Of a DNA stretch of 64,000 nt, positions 1 to 11,645 are shown piece after piece. How positions within the stretch are numbered: position 1 is the first letter of the stretch; each line of letters starts with the position of its first letter. Source of the DNA: Prostheceraeus crozeri (taxonomy: Eukaryota > Platyhelminthes > Polycladida > Euryleptidae); the NCBI GenBank assembly GCA_907163375.1, contig CAJQUW010000932.1, forward strand, positions 620,001 to 684,000, in the 5' to 3' direction. Both the position numbers and the translations under genes were made by a program. Under the pieces are notes generated by a model, which saw nothing but the letters and a program-made list of their open reading frames with translations, had not been told where the DNA came from and did no database searches.

Positions 1-541
1 ATATTGCATTGATTTTGTTGTTGACGTTATCTGAGATGTAAGGGATCTTGTAGTATGAATATTCTACGGATTCATTGCGTTCTTGTCTGATATTATTTCT
101 TGTCACATATTTGAGATCTTTCAGATAGTCATTCAGTTCCAGTACTTTTGAGAAGTATTGCAGCGCTTTGAGTTTTCTACTTCTGGTACTGCAGCGTTCT
201 GTAATTCTTCTTTGTTCGTTACGTACAAAATTTATCTTGTTGTTCATTGGAAGGGCTGACATGTAATTCACAAATAATGGTTTTTTCGCCTTCTTCTTGT
301 AAAAGTCAAAATTGATTGAATCATCGGTGATAGTTAAAATGAAATCAAGTAATGTTGTTGTACCATTTGTTGAGTGTTCAATAGTGAAATCAATGTTCTC
401 ATGTAGCAGGTTCATTATCTCTTGAATTTTTATTGCTTCGTCTTTTGATGTCGTTAAAATGAGAATGTCGTCTACATATCGTGCACATAAACCAATGGTT
501 GGATGGGAAAGAATCTGCTTCTCCAACATAGGCGTATCCAG
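1..541 (-). pseudogene. Penelope-like element reverse transcriptase fragment
   Basis: The minus strand is open from about 541 down to the window edge and reads as the C-terminal half of a Penelope-like reverse transcriptase. The catalytic signature RYVDDILIL lies near 470-490. It is followed by a thumb-like segment and a basic stretch ending in YYKIPYIS near the window start. In the Penelope family this protein primes reverse transcription at a nicked target. The fragment continues beyond the window, so its downstream GIY-YIG domain cannot be seen here. Its last ~99 bases are an inverted copy of 1051-1149. No ATG is present because the 5' part is missing. The family call is confident; activity is not expected. 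Confidence 0.8.
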
Positions 542-1017
542 AATTTCAGTTTAGGGGGCCTAGGCTGAGGCATGAGTGCTATGAGGCTATGAGCGAATCT
601 CTAGCCTTGCGCATATCTGTATGCATGGTATGCAGCTGCAGGTATATTTGATCGATTTTATTAGTGATCTCCTCAAAACGAGACACAACATTATTTATCT
701 GTAGATTTTATGATCACATAATGCTAAAATAGGCCTATGTGCTCATATTACATAGGCATAACAAGATATTCAAAGGAGCCCATGACATGTGAAGTATGTT
801 TTCTCATAAAAATTTGAGTTACAGAATTCACATCTTCAGTCAGAGTTTCGCTAGTGACAATATTGAGCGAGAAAAACGCGAATGGCATGTATATGCTGTA
901 GGCCTACATGTTATTCTATACTTTCACCCTCCATTTGTGAGAGAAAATGGACTTTTTGTGGCAACTCCCTTACTGCTAAGTAGTTTAGGGGGGCCTAGGC
1001 TACCCAGGCTCCCCTAA
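542..1017. other. spacer between inverted Penelope fragments
   Basis: This stretch separates the two head-to-head Penelope fragments. Both ends carry related inverted sequence: tttagggggcctaggct near 550 and tttaggggggcctaggct near 982, with a palindromic ggctcccctaaat end at about 1008-1018. The flanks also share inverted ATACGCCTATGTT. It could be a small fold-back insertion or rearranged Penelope untranslated sequence. The 73-codon frame at 796-1017 has no recognisable content. Confidence 0.4.
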
Positions 1018-1577
1018 ATACGCCTATGTTCTCCAATGAATTCATGAATAGAAATAATATCAGACAAGAACGCAATGAATCCGTAGAATATTCATACTAC
1101 AAGATCCCTTACATCTCAGATAACGTCAACAACAAAATCAATGCAATATTTCAAGAGTTCAAGCTTCCAGTTAAAATAACTCACGAATCTTTCACTCTCA
1201 GAAATGCACTGAACAAACAACAGAAAAACAACAAATATGCAGCTGGAAATCATGCCTGAAACCATGAAACAGAAATATGTCTCAAAGAAATGGTGGTATA
1301 CGAAATAAGATGTAACAAATGCAAAGAACGCTACGTTGGAAGCACAATAAGAAAACTGCACACCACAATCATTGAACATCTCAAATCAAAAGACTGATCA
1401 ATGTTTAGACATCTCAAGATGTGCCAAACCAATAACCAACAAATATCAGTGTCAATCATAGACCATGATAGAGATCTAATAAACCTTAGATTCCGTGAGG
1501 CTATGCAAATCAAGATTTTGAAGCCATCTATCAACAACAAAGATGAGCTATCAGATTTTTATACTCTAATTTTCTAA
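1018..1577 (+). pseudogene. Penelope-like element C-terminus with GIY-YIG endonuclease
   Basis: One frame runs from about 1018 to a TAA at 1575-1577, interrupted by in-frame TGA codons at 1257 and 1395. The first part repeats the RT C-terminus (YYKIPYIS). After the first stop come VVYEIRCNKCKERYVGST and IIEH, the GIY-YIG endonuclease signature with the CxxC pair typical of Penelope elements. The segment between the LDTPM-type RT sequence and NNIRQ is deleted relative to the copy on the other strand. This is a second, oppositely oriented, dead copy of the same element. Partial inverted copies are common for Penelope elements. Confidence 0.8.
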
Positions 1578-4500
1578 TTCTTGTGTACATAGTATTTCAA
1601 ATTTTGTATCCTTTTTTGTATTTAGCTAGCTTAGTCTTTTCTATCCTTGTAAAACTTGAGAATGGAGTCAATAACTCCGAAATATTGTTTTTAAAAGCTA
1701 ATAAAATAAAGTAATTCCATCAAATATTTTATTCAACAATCAGCAGCAAGGCTTACAACATAATCATAATCAACTTAAAATTTCCATCAAAATGCTGCTC
1801 AAGGAAAATTGCGTTTTACGGCTGATTCACTTTTACGGGTTTTAGGCAAATTTGAAAACGTGGGGGGTGGGGATAACCCACAAGTAACCAAAGTTGCATG
1901 CTACATTGCCACTTATATAGGCGGAAATGGAACTAATTTTCAAGGAAATTTCATGAACCACATAATAATGCATGTCTTAATGGAAAAGTTGGGATCACAT
2001 TGTGCTTCTTGACTGAAATTTCACCTTGTAAATTCAATTTTCATCTCATAATTTTGTGATTCACTAAGTCTATGATTTCTTGAATATGAATAGTAAAATG
2101 TGGACCCTTGGTGGACCCATTTACATCATTTGAAGTTAATTGTGATCTTTGTCTTAGATTATGACATTTTGTTCTTTCATGTGGCAAGTATACATGTAGT
2201 AGCCTGCGTGATATGATCACGCTTAAGAAAATACTCTTGTTAATAGGGCTGAGCAGTAAACCAATGGAAACCCACCGAATGACTTACTCTATGCAGTACT
2301 CCGGTAGTAAACCAACAATTGCTGACCTAAAAAACTGCATTGCCTCTCTAAAGTTGACATGACGCAGAGGATTTACAAATACTGTTTCTGTACTGCTGCC
2401 ATGATTGGTAAAATCCGTTTAGATTTCTCCTAAAGTTCAAGAATTTTCTTATCTCACATGTGGTAATGGGTCTAAAATCGAGTCATGGATCACTCGAGTT
2501 TATTTAATAAAATCCAAGCTGCATACACATTCGGGATTTAATCAATGCTGAGTTGCTACTCTGCCTACTCTATCGTACGGTGTATTCACAGTATGCATTG
2601 ATTCAAAAGTTTTAAGCCAAACTGCCAAAATAAAAAGTGGCAAAGTGATCTTGTACTGCACTTCCATGGATAGTAATTGCACTGTCCTATATAGTAAACT
2701 TCCCTGAAATTCCCTCACGATAGAAATTCTTGCCAAATTAGGTTAAGCGTTCCTGACCAATTGTATTACCCTGAGATATTTATTTTTTTAATATCGAGAA
2801 ATAACTTTCTATACTGACTGAACAGAGTTTTAATGGTTTCACAACTTCAGACAAATTCTTTTGTAAATACTCAGAAAAAATGAACTTCAATAAGTCTTTC
2901 AATGGCTTTTCAAAGTCATCATTGTGATAAACGAATTTTAAATCATTTTTGAGCCGACTGACGGTATATCAAAGAATGAATATTTTAGAAATCGAATCAG
3001 ATGGTAAGGAGAATGAATCCCATTCATAAAAAGAAAAGATATTCATGTCTAAGAGACTCGAGACATTTCACAACACCGACAATCTGCAGATTGTCGGCCA
3101 ATCAGCTGCCAATTAGTCGGTTGATAGGAGCTATACCTGTAACTTCTGTTTCTCGTCCATGGCATGAGATGGAGTGTGGAATTCGTCATCTGTAGTTTTA
3201 GCTATTGTTCTAGTTTGAGATGCAACGTCCAATGACGAATGAGGTATGCTCGAATTCTTTGCACTGAGCTTGCCACTTAATAAATCCTAATTGAGTGTAT
3301 GACCATCATAATAATATGATCTGGGAATAGTAATTGAATGTTTTCAGAAAGGACATTAGCTTTATAGGACATTGTCAAAATGATATTTTTGTATCAACCT
3401 AATTTGCTGATAAATGCATTGGGCTGGAATCAAAAAGTAGGCATAAATACGTAGACTGTCGACTGAAACAAGTATCTGCATACAGTGAAAATTTTTGTAC
3501 CAAAAGATTCCAACACTTTGAAAGATTCAGTTTTTGCGGAGATTACGTTCCTGCTATCCAAAAAGATTATTTGAGCAGTTTTTGAAAAGCTAAAATTTTT
3601 CAAATTAAGTATTCCTGCATTTATATACCGAGATGGCCCCCTTTATGTGAAACAAGCTAGATATCAAAGGAATGAACATTTGCTAACAAGCATCATAATT
3701 AAGCGGAAATCAAGCTGATGATGAGGAACTTTCATGAACTGCATTAGAATGCAAGTCCCTGGAAGTCTTCAGGGAAAAGTTGAGATCAAGTTGAAGTCAT
3801 GTTTTAAAATTCAATTTTTAGTGGCATGATTTTTTGATTCACATGCGTCGTTTCTTGAATCTGAATAGTGCTGAATAGTAATGTTGATCCATTTACACCT
3901 TTTGAAGATCATTCACTTTATAATTATGCTTTTATTCTTTCAGTAGCAGGTAGTTTGCGATATGATCACGCTTCAGAAAATAATCTTATTATAGTAAGCC
4001 ATGACCTTCAAAGCAATGGGAAGTCATCGAATTGCTAGCAAAATAAACCATATTACCTCTCAAGGTAGTCAGGACATATTACCTTTTTTCTTCAGTATTG
4101 CTGTCTGAATAAGTCAAATTCGTGTGCATTTCTCCAAAAGTGCAAAAATTCATATATCTCACATGTGGTGTTGTGGTTCGTGTCAAGTTCATTTTTTGAA
4201 ATCGAAGCAGTATACACATTGGGGATTTAATAAATGCTGAGTTAGCACTCAGCCTAAATAAACTTTCTCTATGGTTGGAATATATGTGTAGACCTATTTA
4301 AAATATTTTAGAATGATTTCAAGCCGTCCTTTTTTAAGACAGTGGGCACTCGAGTTACCAATTTTTCAGTAAATTCATCCTTTACATACTTGAAATATAA
4401 ACGTGTATATTCCGGTAATTTAGCTAACAAGATGCTTTTCGATGTTACTAAACTACGGTCTACATCATATAGAGTGCATACCTTATGGTTAACATGGTGT

Positions 4501-7500
4501 CAAGCACAAACCACATCCATGGAGAGCAAGTCCTATTTGGATATCAGGGCATGGCAACATAGAGTAGTTATGCATGGTAATAACTCAAAAAAGGCCTACA
4601 CCGAATAAAGTGCAAAAGGCTTCAATTAAGCATTCTATCGCGATAGAGAATGAACATACGGAATAAAAAGTAGATAAATTATAACAAACAAGCAAGTGCC
4701 GATTGTCATTTACTATTGGAATGACAACGCCTGTGCACACCGGACTTCCATCGTCACGGTCGACATCAAGCAGGAACAGGCAAAGCTTTGACCATAGACA
4801 TCGGATTACATTTTTAGGATCAAAGATATTTAATTGTTTAAAAGGGTTATATGAGAAATAGATGCCTAAATTTGAACCCATCTTAGTACGGTCCTTATTG
4901 TGGCAAAAAGCACTAGGGCATAATTGCTGTTTTGTCAACTGTGTGGTGTGCAATGCGACAAAATGCCTTGGAAATGGCATATGATACAAAGCATAATTCA
5001 CTGATATTATATGATAAGTTTTAAGAATATTCATTCAGCAGTTTCTCTGAAAAAAATTATTAAAGATGAGAGCGGTAATACAGCAATTTAATGTAGTACT
5101 ATCAATTTGGAAGAAAAAATGTTCAGATGAAGACTGATGGGGTGTTGATGAACACTCAACTCCCTCTGTAGAATTCATGACTATTGATAAATTCAGTGAG
5201 AATCCGAATATTACAGTGAGGAATTGGTTGTTGATAAGGCTCACCCATGTCAACAACGCTCTTCGAGCTATTCATCAGGCTGAAACTACAATATAGATCT
5301 GTGTATTGCAAATAATTAACAGAGGGCATTTCAGGTCCAAGTGGAATCGATCATCGCATGTCTGTCACTGTCACAGATGTTGTCAAAGTGCATTGTATAA
5401 CATACGCAACATATGTCGTTTCTTTATATTTGCTTAAACCAATTTTATATCAAATTTTCTGATAATTCATATTTATTTTTTCTGTTGTATCATGCAATTT
5501 CCTACCGCAAAATTCATATACACGTTAGATTATTGCCAAGCTTGGCAATCGCGTCTTGCGTGGCCGGGCACCCGTGGGCACATGCAACGATATACATGTT
5601 CAACCATAGCCAGGCCCCGTACTCATTACAAAATAAACAATCTAACTGCATTATCAAAAGTAAAGACGCGGTTCATTTTTCTGTTCAAAACAGTCATTTA
5701 GTCATGTATTTGATGTATTGTAAGTGAACTTTACTCTGCTTTCATCTAAAGATGAAGCAATTGGTTTTCATTTGTGTTATTCCTATATATGCGCACTTCA
5801 GATTTAATAATCAGCTGACGTAAAATAATACAATGAAGTCTAATTGAAAGAATTGTATCAACAGGGTACTCCTATTTACAACTGCGCTTTGCAAAACATC
5901 TGAAAAAGTAGAATGTTATATTTGTTGCAATTTGGAAGTTGTTTTTAGACATACATAAAAATTTCTTGATTCATTATTAAAATGCATTTTAGTTCTGTAA
6001 TTAGCACTGTAAAGAGGCAATGTTGCTCGCTTACAAAATATTTTCAAATTCATGCAATATCAGCTTATTTTCATTGGTTTTGTTGCACACGAGGTAAAAA
6101 CACGTCTATTTCCTACCTAGCCCTTTATAATATTAAACATCTTTATCTTAAAAAATTATGATTAGGATCGCAAAGTAGTGATATGTAGGTAGTGTCGACT
6201 CAAAAAAGTATCTGTATACAGTGAAAATTCTTATATCAAAAGATTCAGTTTTTTGCGGAGATCACGTTCCCGCGTGGCTCAAAAAATTATTTGAGCACTT
6301 TTGAAAAAAGTAAAAAATTTGCTAATTTATATACTATCGAGATATAGTGATGAAAATTTTCCGGAAAATTTTGGAAAATATTGGAAAAATCGGAACATTT
6401 TCGAAATTTTTGAAAGTTTTGATTCTTTGTGATAGACCCTATACTTTGACCGCTTCCACAGCCAAGGCAGCTACACACCGGTAGAATGGGTCTAAAATTG
6501 TTGATTTCATCATTATCTCGAATAAAACGATCTTGAAAATGGAAAATTTTGAATTTTCGTGATATAATTTTTGCGTTTAATTCCACAGCCGAGGCACATA
6601 CACATCAACGGATGTTCTAAAGCTCTTGATTTCATCGTATTATTTCGATTAAAACAATCGTAGCAATACGAGTCCATTCCGCGGATTTTAGAGCATTCCT
6701 TTGTCACCAGTGGCTTGTGGTAATTTGTTGGAATTTTTAATATTATCACACAGACACCGTTTGGGATACCGTGATTTTTTTCCTTTACTGTAGGTGTATA
6801 ATTTCATGCAATGTTTGGAGCAAAAATAATACACTTTCTTTGGGAGTTTGTTTGTAGCTTGAAAGTTAAGCTTTATTATGCAGCCTTGATTATAATGACA
6901 CAAATTCTCCATATGTTGATGAACATGTGAAGCATAAGCACATAGTCCACCACAGCATTATACATGAGCGACCATATTGGAAGATATATAAAGACTGTAA
7001 ACTGGTGAAATATTTGGAAACTATATCTGTGATGAGTAAAAGAATATCCATGATAGCTTCTAACTTCTGGCGTATTGTCCGATATCTTCGTTGAGGGCAA
7101 ACTACACGTCTTCCATTTCTAGTTCAGATGGTTCAGATAGTTCCAACTCGATTTCAGATCTACGCAAATGAATTTCAGACATTTTCAGATGAATTGGAGA
7201 TTTTCCAGTTGAATTTAAGATCCTTTCAAAGTTGGGTTTCTGACAGATATCTGAAATTCAGCTAGAGAAATCTGAAATCCATCTTATGTCTGAAATTCAT
7301 TTGGAAATTTCTGAAATAGACATGGAAAAGGTGCAATTGGTTACAAACGGTGACATGTAGGAATGATAGAGAAGTTTTCGGTCTTTGAATATTACATAGT
7401 CTTTTCAAACGACTATAACAAGTCTCCAAAACATAGGCAAAAACGTCAATCACCGAAAAATAAATTTCAAAATTTTCCATTTGCATCACGACCGAGATGA

Positions 7501-8185
7501 CGCTCCAATATAAGTAGCATGAAACAATTTGGACATCAAAATGAATGAACATTTGCTAATACGCATCGTAGCCAAGAGGAAATTAAGCTGATTATCAAGG
7601 GAATTTCATGAGCCGCATTATAATGGAAGTCTTGTTGAAAAAGTCGCGATATTATTCGTGCTTTCTTGGCTGAAATTTCATATTCTTAATTCTGTCTTTG
7701 CTTAATTCAATTTTCATCGTCATCATTTTATGATTCACTAAATTTATGTCTCATTTCTAGAATCCGAATAGTGATGTGGATCCATTTACATCTTTCAAAG
7801 TTAATTGAAATCATTTTGATTACGTGATTTCCCTCTGCCATTGCCAGGTTGCCTGTGATGATATGATCACGCATAAGAAAATACTCGAGGTTGAACATGA
7901 AGGTAGTAGGAACCGTAGGGATGTATAGTTATAGAGTGTCGACTCAAAAATATGTCTGTATACAGTGAAAATTTTTATATGAAAGATTCAGTTTTTTGCG
8001 GCGATTACGTTCCCGTGGTCCAAAAAATTATTTAAGCACTTTTGAAAAAAGTCAAAATTTGCCAATTTATATACTACCGAGAGACTCTCTTAAATAAGTA
8101 GCATAAAACAAGTTGGATATCAAAAGGAATGAATATTTGCTAATAGGCATCGTAACTAAGTGGAAATGAAGCTGATTATCAAGGG
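1578..8185. repeat. gene-free tract of degenerate interspersed repeats
   Basis: No convincing gene is present. The tract is AT-rich and built from diverged copies of repeat modules. One module contains gaatttcatgancnncatta and tgatatgatcacgcttaag (copies near 1.92-2.25, 3.70-3.98 and 7.57-7.89 kb). Another contains gattcagttttttgcgg and atttgagcacttttgaaaa (copies near 3.48-3.65, 6.19-6.35 and 7.93-8.09 kb). Frames at 4342-4608, 4585-5034, 5035-5256 and 5413-5727 look random and match no family I know. The copy at 7575-7680 preserves the uninterrupted target sequence of the Polinton inserted at 8192. Confidence 0.7.
6350..7560 (+). repeat. long repeat, inverted partner of 33810-35275
   Basis: This segment reappears in reverse complement at about 33.81-35.27 kb. 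Clear anchors are the tract around gatagagaagttttcggtc at ~7370 with its partner at ~33930, the run of alternating tcagat/tgaaat motifs at 7140-7320 and 34000-34160, and the tctaaaattgttgatttcat region at ~6490. The copies are diverged and the partner carries an extra ~460 bp MITE. I see no coding capacity. It is probably an old DNA element or a dispersed inverted duplication. Confidence 0.6.
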
Positions 8186-8191
8186 AATTTC
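8186..8191. repeat. 6-bp target-site duplication, left (AATTTC)
   Basis: AATTTC directly precedes the left end of Polinton A1 and recurs directly after its right end at 24888. A related repeat copy near 7600 carries a single AATTTC in the same context, giving an empty-site comparison. Six base pairs is the duplication length known for Polintons. Confidence 0.92.
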
Positions 8192-8773
8192 AGTAATGAG
8201 CAAAAGACCGTTCCAGGACACCATAAAATTCAAAAAAATAGTATCTTTAAAAACGACATAAATTCATGAATTTGAACCCTTTTTCAGGTTTTTAAGACCT
8301 AAATACATAAATTTAGTCCATTTAAAAAGTACCATTTGTTCAAAAAATGGTATTTTTAAAAACGACATAAATTCATGAATTTGATCCCTTTTTCAGGTTA
8401 TGAAGACCTAAATTCATAAATTTAGGCGTTTTTAAAAATACGCAATTTTCAAATTTTTCAAAATCTCAAAATTTGAGAATTACAATTTACACCCGCCCTT
8501 AAAATCATGACCGTTCCAGGACACCGAAAAAATCAGAAAAGTTAAGAATCTCAAAATTTGAGAATTATAATTTTCTCGCTTAAATCATGACCGTTCCAGG
8601 ACACCGTAAAAATCATAAAAGTTAAGAATCTCAAATTTGTGATTATGACATTTTTCATTGCTCAAATCATGACCGTTCCAGGACACCGAAAATCATAAAA
8701 GTTGAGAATTTCAAATTCATGAGTTTAGACGTTTTTCAGGTTTTTAAAATATATCATGTGTCTAATAATATTT
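8192..8773 (+). repeat. Polinton A1 left terminal inverted repeat
   Basis: It starts AGTAATGAGCAAAAG and matches 24393-24887 in reverse complement. It is built of shorter internal repeats: aattcatgaattt palindromes and a ccgttccaggacacc motif that recurs about every 70-130 bp (near 8206, 8511, 8588 and 8672). The left copy has more of these units than the right, so the arms differ in length (about 582 versus 495 bp). No ORF lies in it. Confidence 0.9.
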
Positions 8774-9092
8774 GAAGGAATTGACATATTCTTAACAATA
8801 AGTTTGAGGAGTATTTACAATTGTCATTTCATCAGGTGTTCTTACAATTCCTGTTGTTGCTACTGCTTTGCACTCAGATGAACACTCAATTGTAGAGAAC
8901 ATCTGCTTCTCGCATTCATGAAGAAAAGGCATTTCAGTGTAAAGAGCTGTGACTTCCCACTCAAACATTTGAAAGGAAACAATGTATGAAAGAACAAACA
9001 GCTGCTACACCCACTTAGACATTTGTAAGACGTGGAATATATAACCAGCAAATCCTACTCCGGCGTCCCTTAAGAAATTTTTTTATTATAAA
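8774..9092. other. unassigned sequence inside the left arm of A1
   Basis: Non-coding sequence between the terminal repeat and the protease gene. It is not shared with the corresponding part of A2 (53760-54520). The two copies become alignable only at cccttaagaaatttttttat (A1 ~9066, A2 ~54513), just before the protease ATG. It is probably an insertion or replacement specific to this copy; I recognise nothing in it. Confidence 0.5.
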
Positions 9093-9551
9093 ATGAACAA
9101 CATAAATGAGTTTTTAAAATTATATGGAACACAAACAACTACAAATTTTGATCTAAAGAAAATTGCAAATCAATTAGGAATAAAGAATTTTCATGTTCTA
9201 ATGAGAGACGAATTACAATTCCTAAAAAATAAGCCAACAATAATTATAAATTTCATAACAAATCTTCATACGTCAGATGAAAAAGGAATACATTGGTCTG
9301 CAGGTATCTTTAATAAAAATCGAGATAATTACTATTTCGACCGCCCGGAGGCTGAGAACTATTGGATCGACTCTTATGGACTTCCACCTACAAACGAAGT
9401 CAAAAAATTACTTGGCAATGGAATTTATAATACATTTCAAATTCAAAAACCGGGAACTACTTATTGTGGTCAATTATGTCTTAATGTTTTATTTAAATTA
9501 CAAAAAGGAGTACCATTTCTTGATATTATGTTAGAATTGAACGAACCGTAG
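9093..9551 (+). CDS. adenovirus-type cysteine protease (Polinton PRO)
   Basis: A 152-residue protein resembling adenain, the adenoviral maturation protease that cleaves capsid precursors. Visible catalytic pieces in order are His67 in GIHWSAG, Asp93 in WIDSYG, Gln118, and Cys125 in TTYCGQLC. The Gln-to-Cys spacing of seven matches adenovirus protease. At 152 residues it is somewhat shorter than adenain (about 200). The ATG follows an AT-rich leader shared with A2. The last residues (NEP) are encoded by a small hairpin (gaaccgtaggttc), so the C-terminus may have been rewritten by a palindromic insert. The gene lies convergent to the integrase gene, about 65 bp away. It is intact here and broken in A2. 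Confidence 0.82.
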   Translation: MNNINEFLKLYGTQTTTNFDLKKIANQLGIKNFHVLMRDELQFLKNKPTIIINFITNLHTSDEKGIHWSAGIFNKNRDNYYFDRPEAENYWIDSYGLPPTNEVKKLLGNGIYNTFQIQKPGTTYCGQLCLNVLFKLQKGVPFLDIMLELNEP

Positions 9552-9600
9552 GTTCTATGGCTACGCCTAACAAGGGAATTTCATTCCCGAAACGTTAGTT
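9540..9600. repeat. palindromic micro-inserts at the 3' ends of PRO and INT
   Basis: Two short hairpins sit between the convergent protease and integrase genes: gaaccgtaggttc near 9544 and gggaatttcattccc near 9578. Both are also present in A2 at ~54990-55036. They belong to the set of short GC-richer palindromes scattered through this AT-rich element. A terminator role for the two converging genes is possible but unsupported. Confidence 0.6.
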
Positions 9601-9616
9601 CCAATAATAATGATAA

Positions 9617-10918
9617 TTAAAAATCAGTTCGTTGTAATTTATTTTGATAAAATCGGCCTCTGATATTTTCATCATCTAAATCTTTGATTTCGTAAGTAAT
9701 CGGATAAGTTTGATTTATTTTACAAACTTCAAATATCTCTTTAGTCCAATAGCCAACGAAGCCTTTTTCAAATTTATTTTTATACTTAAATATTCTAACT
9801 CTATCTCCAATTTTAAATTTCGGCTTACGTTTCTGCAAATTCGGATTACTCTCATTCGAATAATTATTCTCGAATATTTTTTTTCTTATCAAATCAGGGT
9901 CGTCAGAAGCATTCTTTGGAGTTTTTTCAATACCAGAATGAACTTTATTATTGTACTCTTCTACAACTCCTGGTAATATCTTCAACCATTTCTGATTTCT
10001 TTGCTCAGTAAATTTCTTGAATAATTTATTTTTTAACGTCCGATTGAATCTTTCTATCACTACAGCTTTTCCAGCGTTTTCAGTTGAATAAACAGTTTCA
10101 AATAGTGGCTGAACGTTTCGGTTATAAAATTCCGACCCTTTATCAACAAACAATTTTTTTGGCTTTCTATTACTTTCTTTAAAGATTTCTTCAAACGCAT
10201 ATTTAACTGATAGTCCACTTTTATTTTTTAAAGGCTTTACCCAAGCGTATCGTGTATATAAATCTATAACGGTCAATGCGTATTTGTAGTCCCTTTCATT
10301 CGGCATATGAACAAGATCAGCACTCCAAATATCATCTTTATTAAATACTTTTACTTTCAATAGATATTTCGGCTTTCTGCATTCCCTATGAATTTCGGAG
10401 GCGTAGGTTCGAGCGTTGCTCTCAGACAGCTTTGCTGTCGTTTCATTTAAACCCTGACCGAATAATATTTTAGCTTGTAAAGCTTTCTTAACAAACATTC
10501 TTTTAATTTTTTCTCTAAATGTAGGATTTTGAATACTATCTAATTCTTGAATCATCTTCTTATCAGCTGCATGTCGAGAACTTAGATCATGATTTCGATA
10601 AGTTAAATCATGTCTATAACCGGCGGCGTCTACTCTATTTATTGGTTCCTCACCTGGTTTTGGATTATTATTCTCATCTAGTCTTATATCTAATCGAGTT
10701 CCTGGACCAGTATATGAATGACCAGGAAGATGTTTTTCTTTCGAATATTTACTCCAAATAAATCCAGGAAAGTTTTCTAATGTTTTTTGTATGTCGTTAC
10801 ATTCATAAATTTTACAATTTCAGATTTTATTTTTGTTTAATAGATAATTTAATAAATCTAAATTAGCAATTTTTAATTTAATTAAATTTTCGGAATTTGT
10901 AGAATTTGTGGAAACCAT
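9617..10918 (-). CDS. PLA2-like domain fused in frame to DDE integrase (one internal TGA)
   Basis: One frame of 434 codons from ATG at 10918 to TAA at 9617, interrupted only by TGA at 10820-10822 (codon 33). Codons 50-121 form a parvovirus-type phospholipase A2 domain: calcium loop YTGPGT (69-74), catalytic pair His103-Asp104 in RHDLTY, and Asp119. The integrase core follows: Asp in WSADL (201), Asp in FVDKG (259), Glu in VVIERFNRT (289), then a basic SH3-like C-terminus. D-to-E spacing is about four residues shorter than in Polinton B. There is no HHCC zinc domain and no chromodomain. The linker codes through hairpins gagcgttgctc and gacagctttgctgtc. The integrase inserts the element; the PLA2 would breach membranes in a virion. 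Whether this is a real fusion or separate start sites is open. Confidence 0.78.
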
Positions 10919-10963
10919 TTTTAAAGATAAAAAAGTTTTAAAAGATAAAATAAAATAAATGTT

Positions 10964-11446
10964 TTACCTTATCATACTAGGACTTAGATATATTCCAGAA
11001 CCATCTTTAGTTTCCTTAATTTCAATTAAATCATCAACATTGTGGAGAATATTTTTAAGAACTCGTTTTCCTTCATCAACTAATGTTAATTTACTAATAA
11101 AATTATCTACTATTCCGTCACCCCTAGCAACTTTCTCTAACTCTCTATTATGACGTTTTTGTTCTTCTAATGCTGCCTTCTCTGATTTATTTTTATTTAC
11201 TGCTTGGACAATACCAGCTGTCCCACCTGCAACACTTCCTGCTGCTGCTATACCACCTATTATTAGTGGAATTAATGGGAGAATTCCACCATTCTTTTCT
11301 TCTTGTAATTGAATATTCTCTATCATTGGTTTACTTATGTAATACTTCTTTTTGTTAATCGTAATAGTTTTAGGGGTATTTTTGTCAACAATATTACGTA
11401 ATTTTAATTCAACAGTTTTATTATTATTACTTTTCGCTTGCGACAT
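10964..11446 (-). CDS. small Polinton protein with glycine-rich hydrophobic loop
   Basis: A 160-residue protein, intact in A1 and A2 (about 96% similar by eye). It has a lysine-rich N-terminus, a hydrophobic Gly/Ala segment (residues ~54-80, with PLIIGGIAAAGSVAGG), then a charged helix with KAALEEQKRHNRELEK. Hydrophobic-loop proteins of this kind recur in Polintons and may be membrane-active or capsid-cementing, by analogy with adenovirus pVI or pX. That role is inference. It lies between the integrase and capsid genes on the same strand. Conservation of an open frame in both copies suggests it was functional recently. Confidence 0.6.
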   Translation of the reverse strand: MSQAKSNNNKTVELKLRNIVDKNTPKTITINKKKYYISKPMIENIQLQEEKNGGILPLIPLIIGGIAAAGSVAGGTAGIVQAVNKNKSEKAALEEQKRHNRELEKVARGDGIVDNFISKLTLVDEGKRVLKNILHNVDDLIEIKETKDGSGIYLSPSMIR

Positions 11447-11449
11447 TTT

Positions 11450-11645
11450 TAATAAAAAAATTTTAAGTTATCAAAAATTTTAATATATTCTAGTTATGAA
11501 TAAATTTTAGGTTACCAAAAATTTTTAATCTATTATAGTTATGAATAAATTTTAAGTTAAGAACTTTTAATCTATTCTAGTTATGAAAAAATTTTAAGTT
11601 ATCAAAAATTTTAATTAACTTATCAGAGCGAAGCTCCTCGAGGCT
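11450..11645. repeat. AT-rich imperfect tandem repeat and hairpin before the capsid gene
   Basis: Three or four imperfect copies of a unit with attctagttatga and aaattttaagtta occupy 11460-11610. They are followed by the hairpin gagcgaagctc (~11626) and cgaggcttcagccg over the capsid stop codon. A2 has fewer copies of the tandem unit and lacks the gagcgaagctc hairpin. Confidence 0.6.

Noticed and set aside
4585..5256. 149- and 73-codon minus-strand ORFs considered as a host gene
   Set aside because: No family resemblance, no splice pattern, composition like the surrounding repeats.
10820..10860. An intron removing the TGA before the PLA2 domain
   Set aside because: I could not find a consistent GT donor and AG acceptor in both copies around the TGA.
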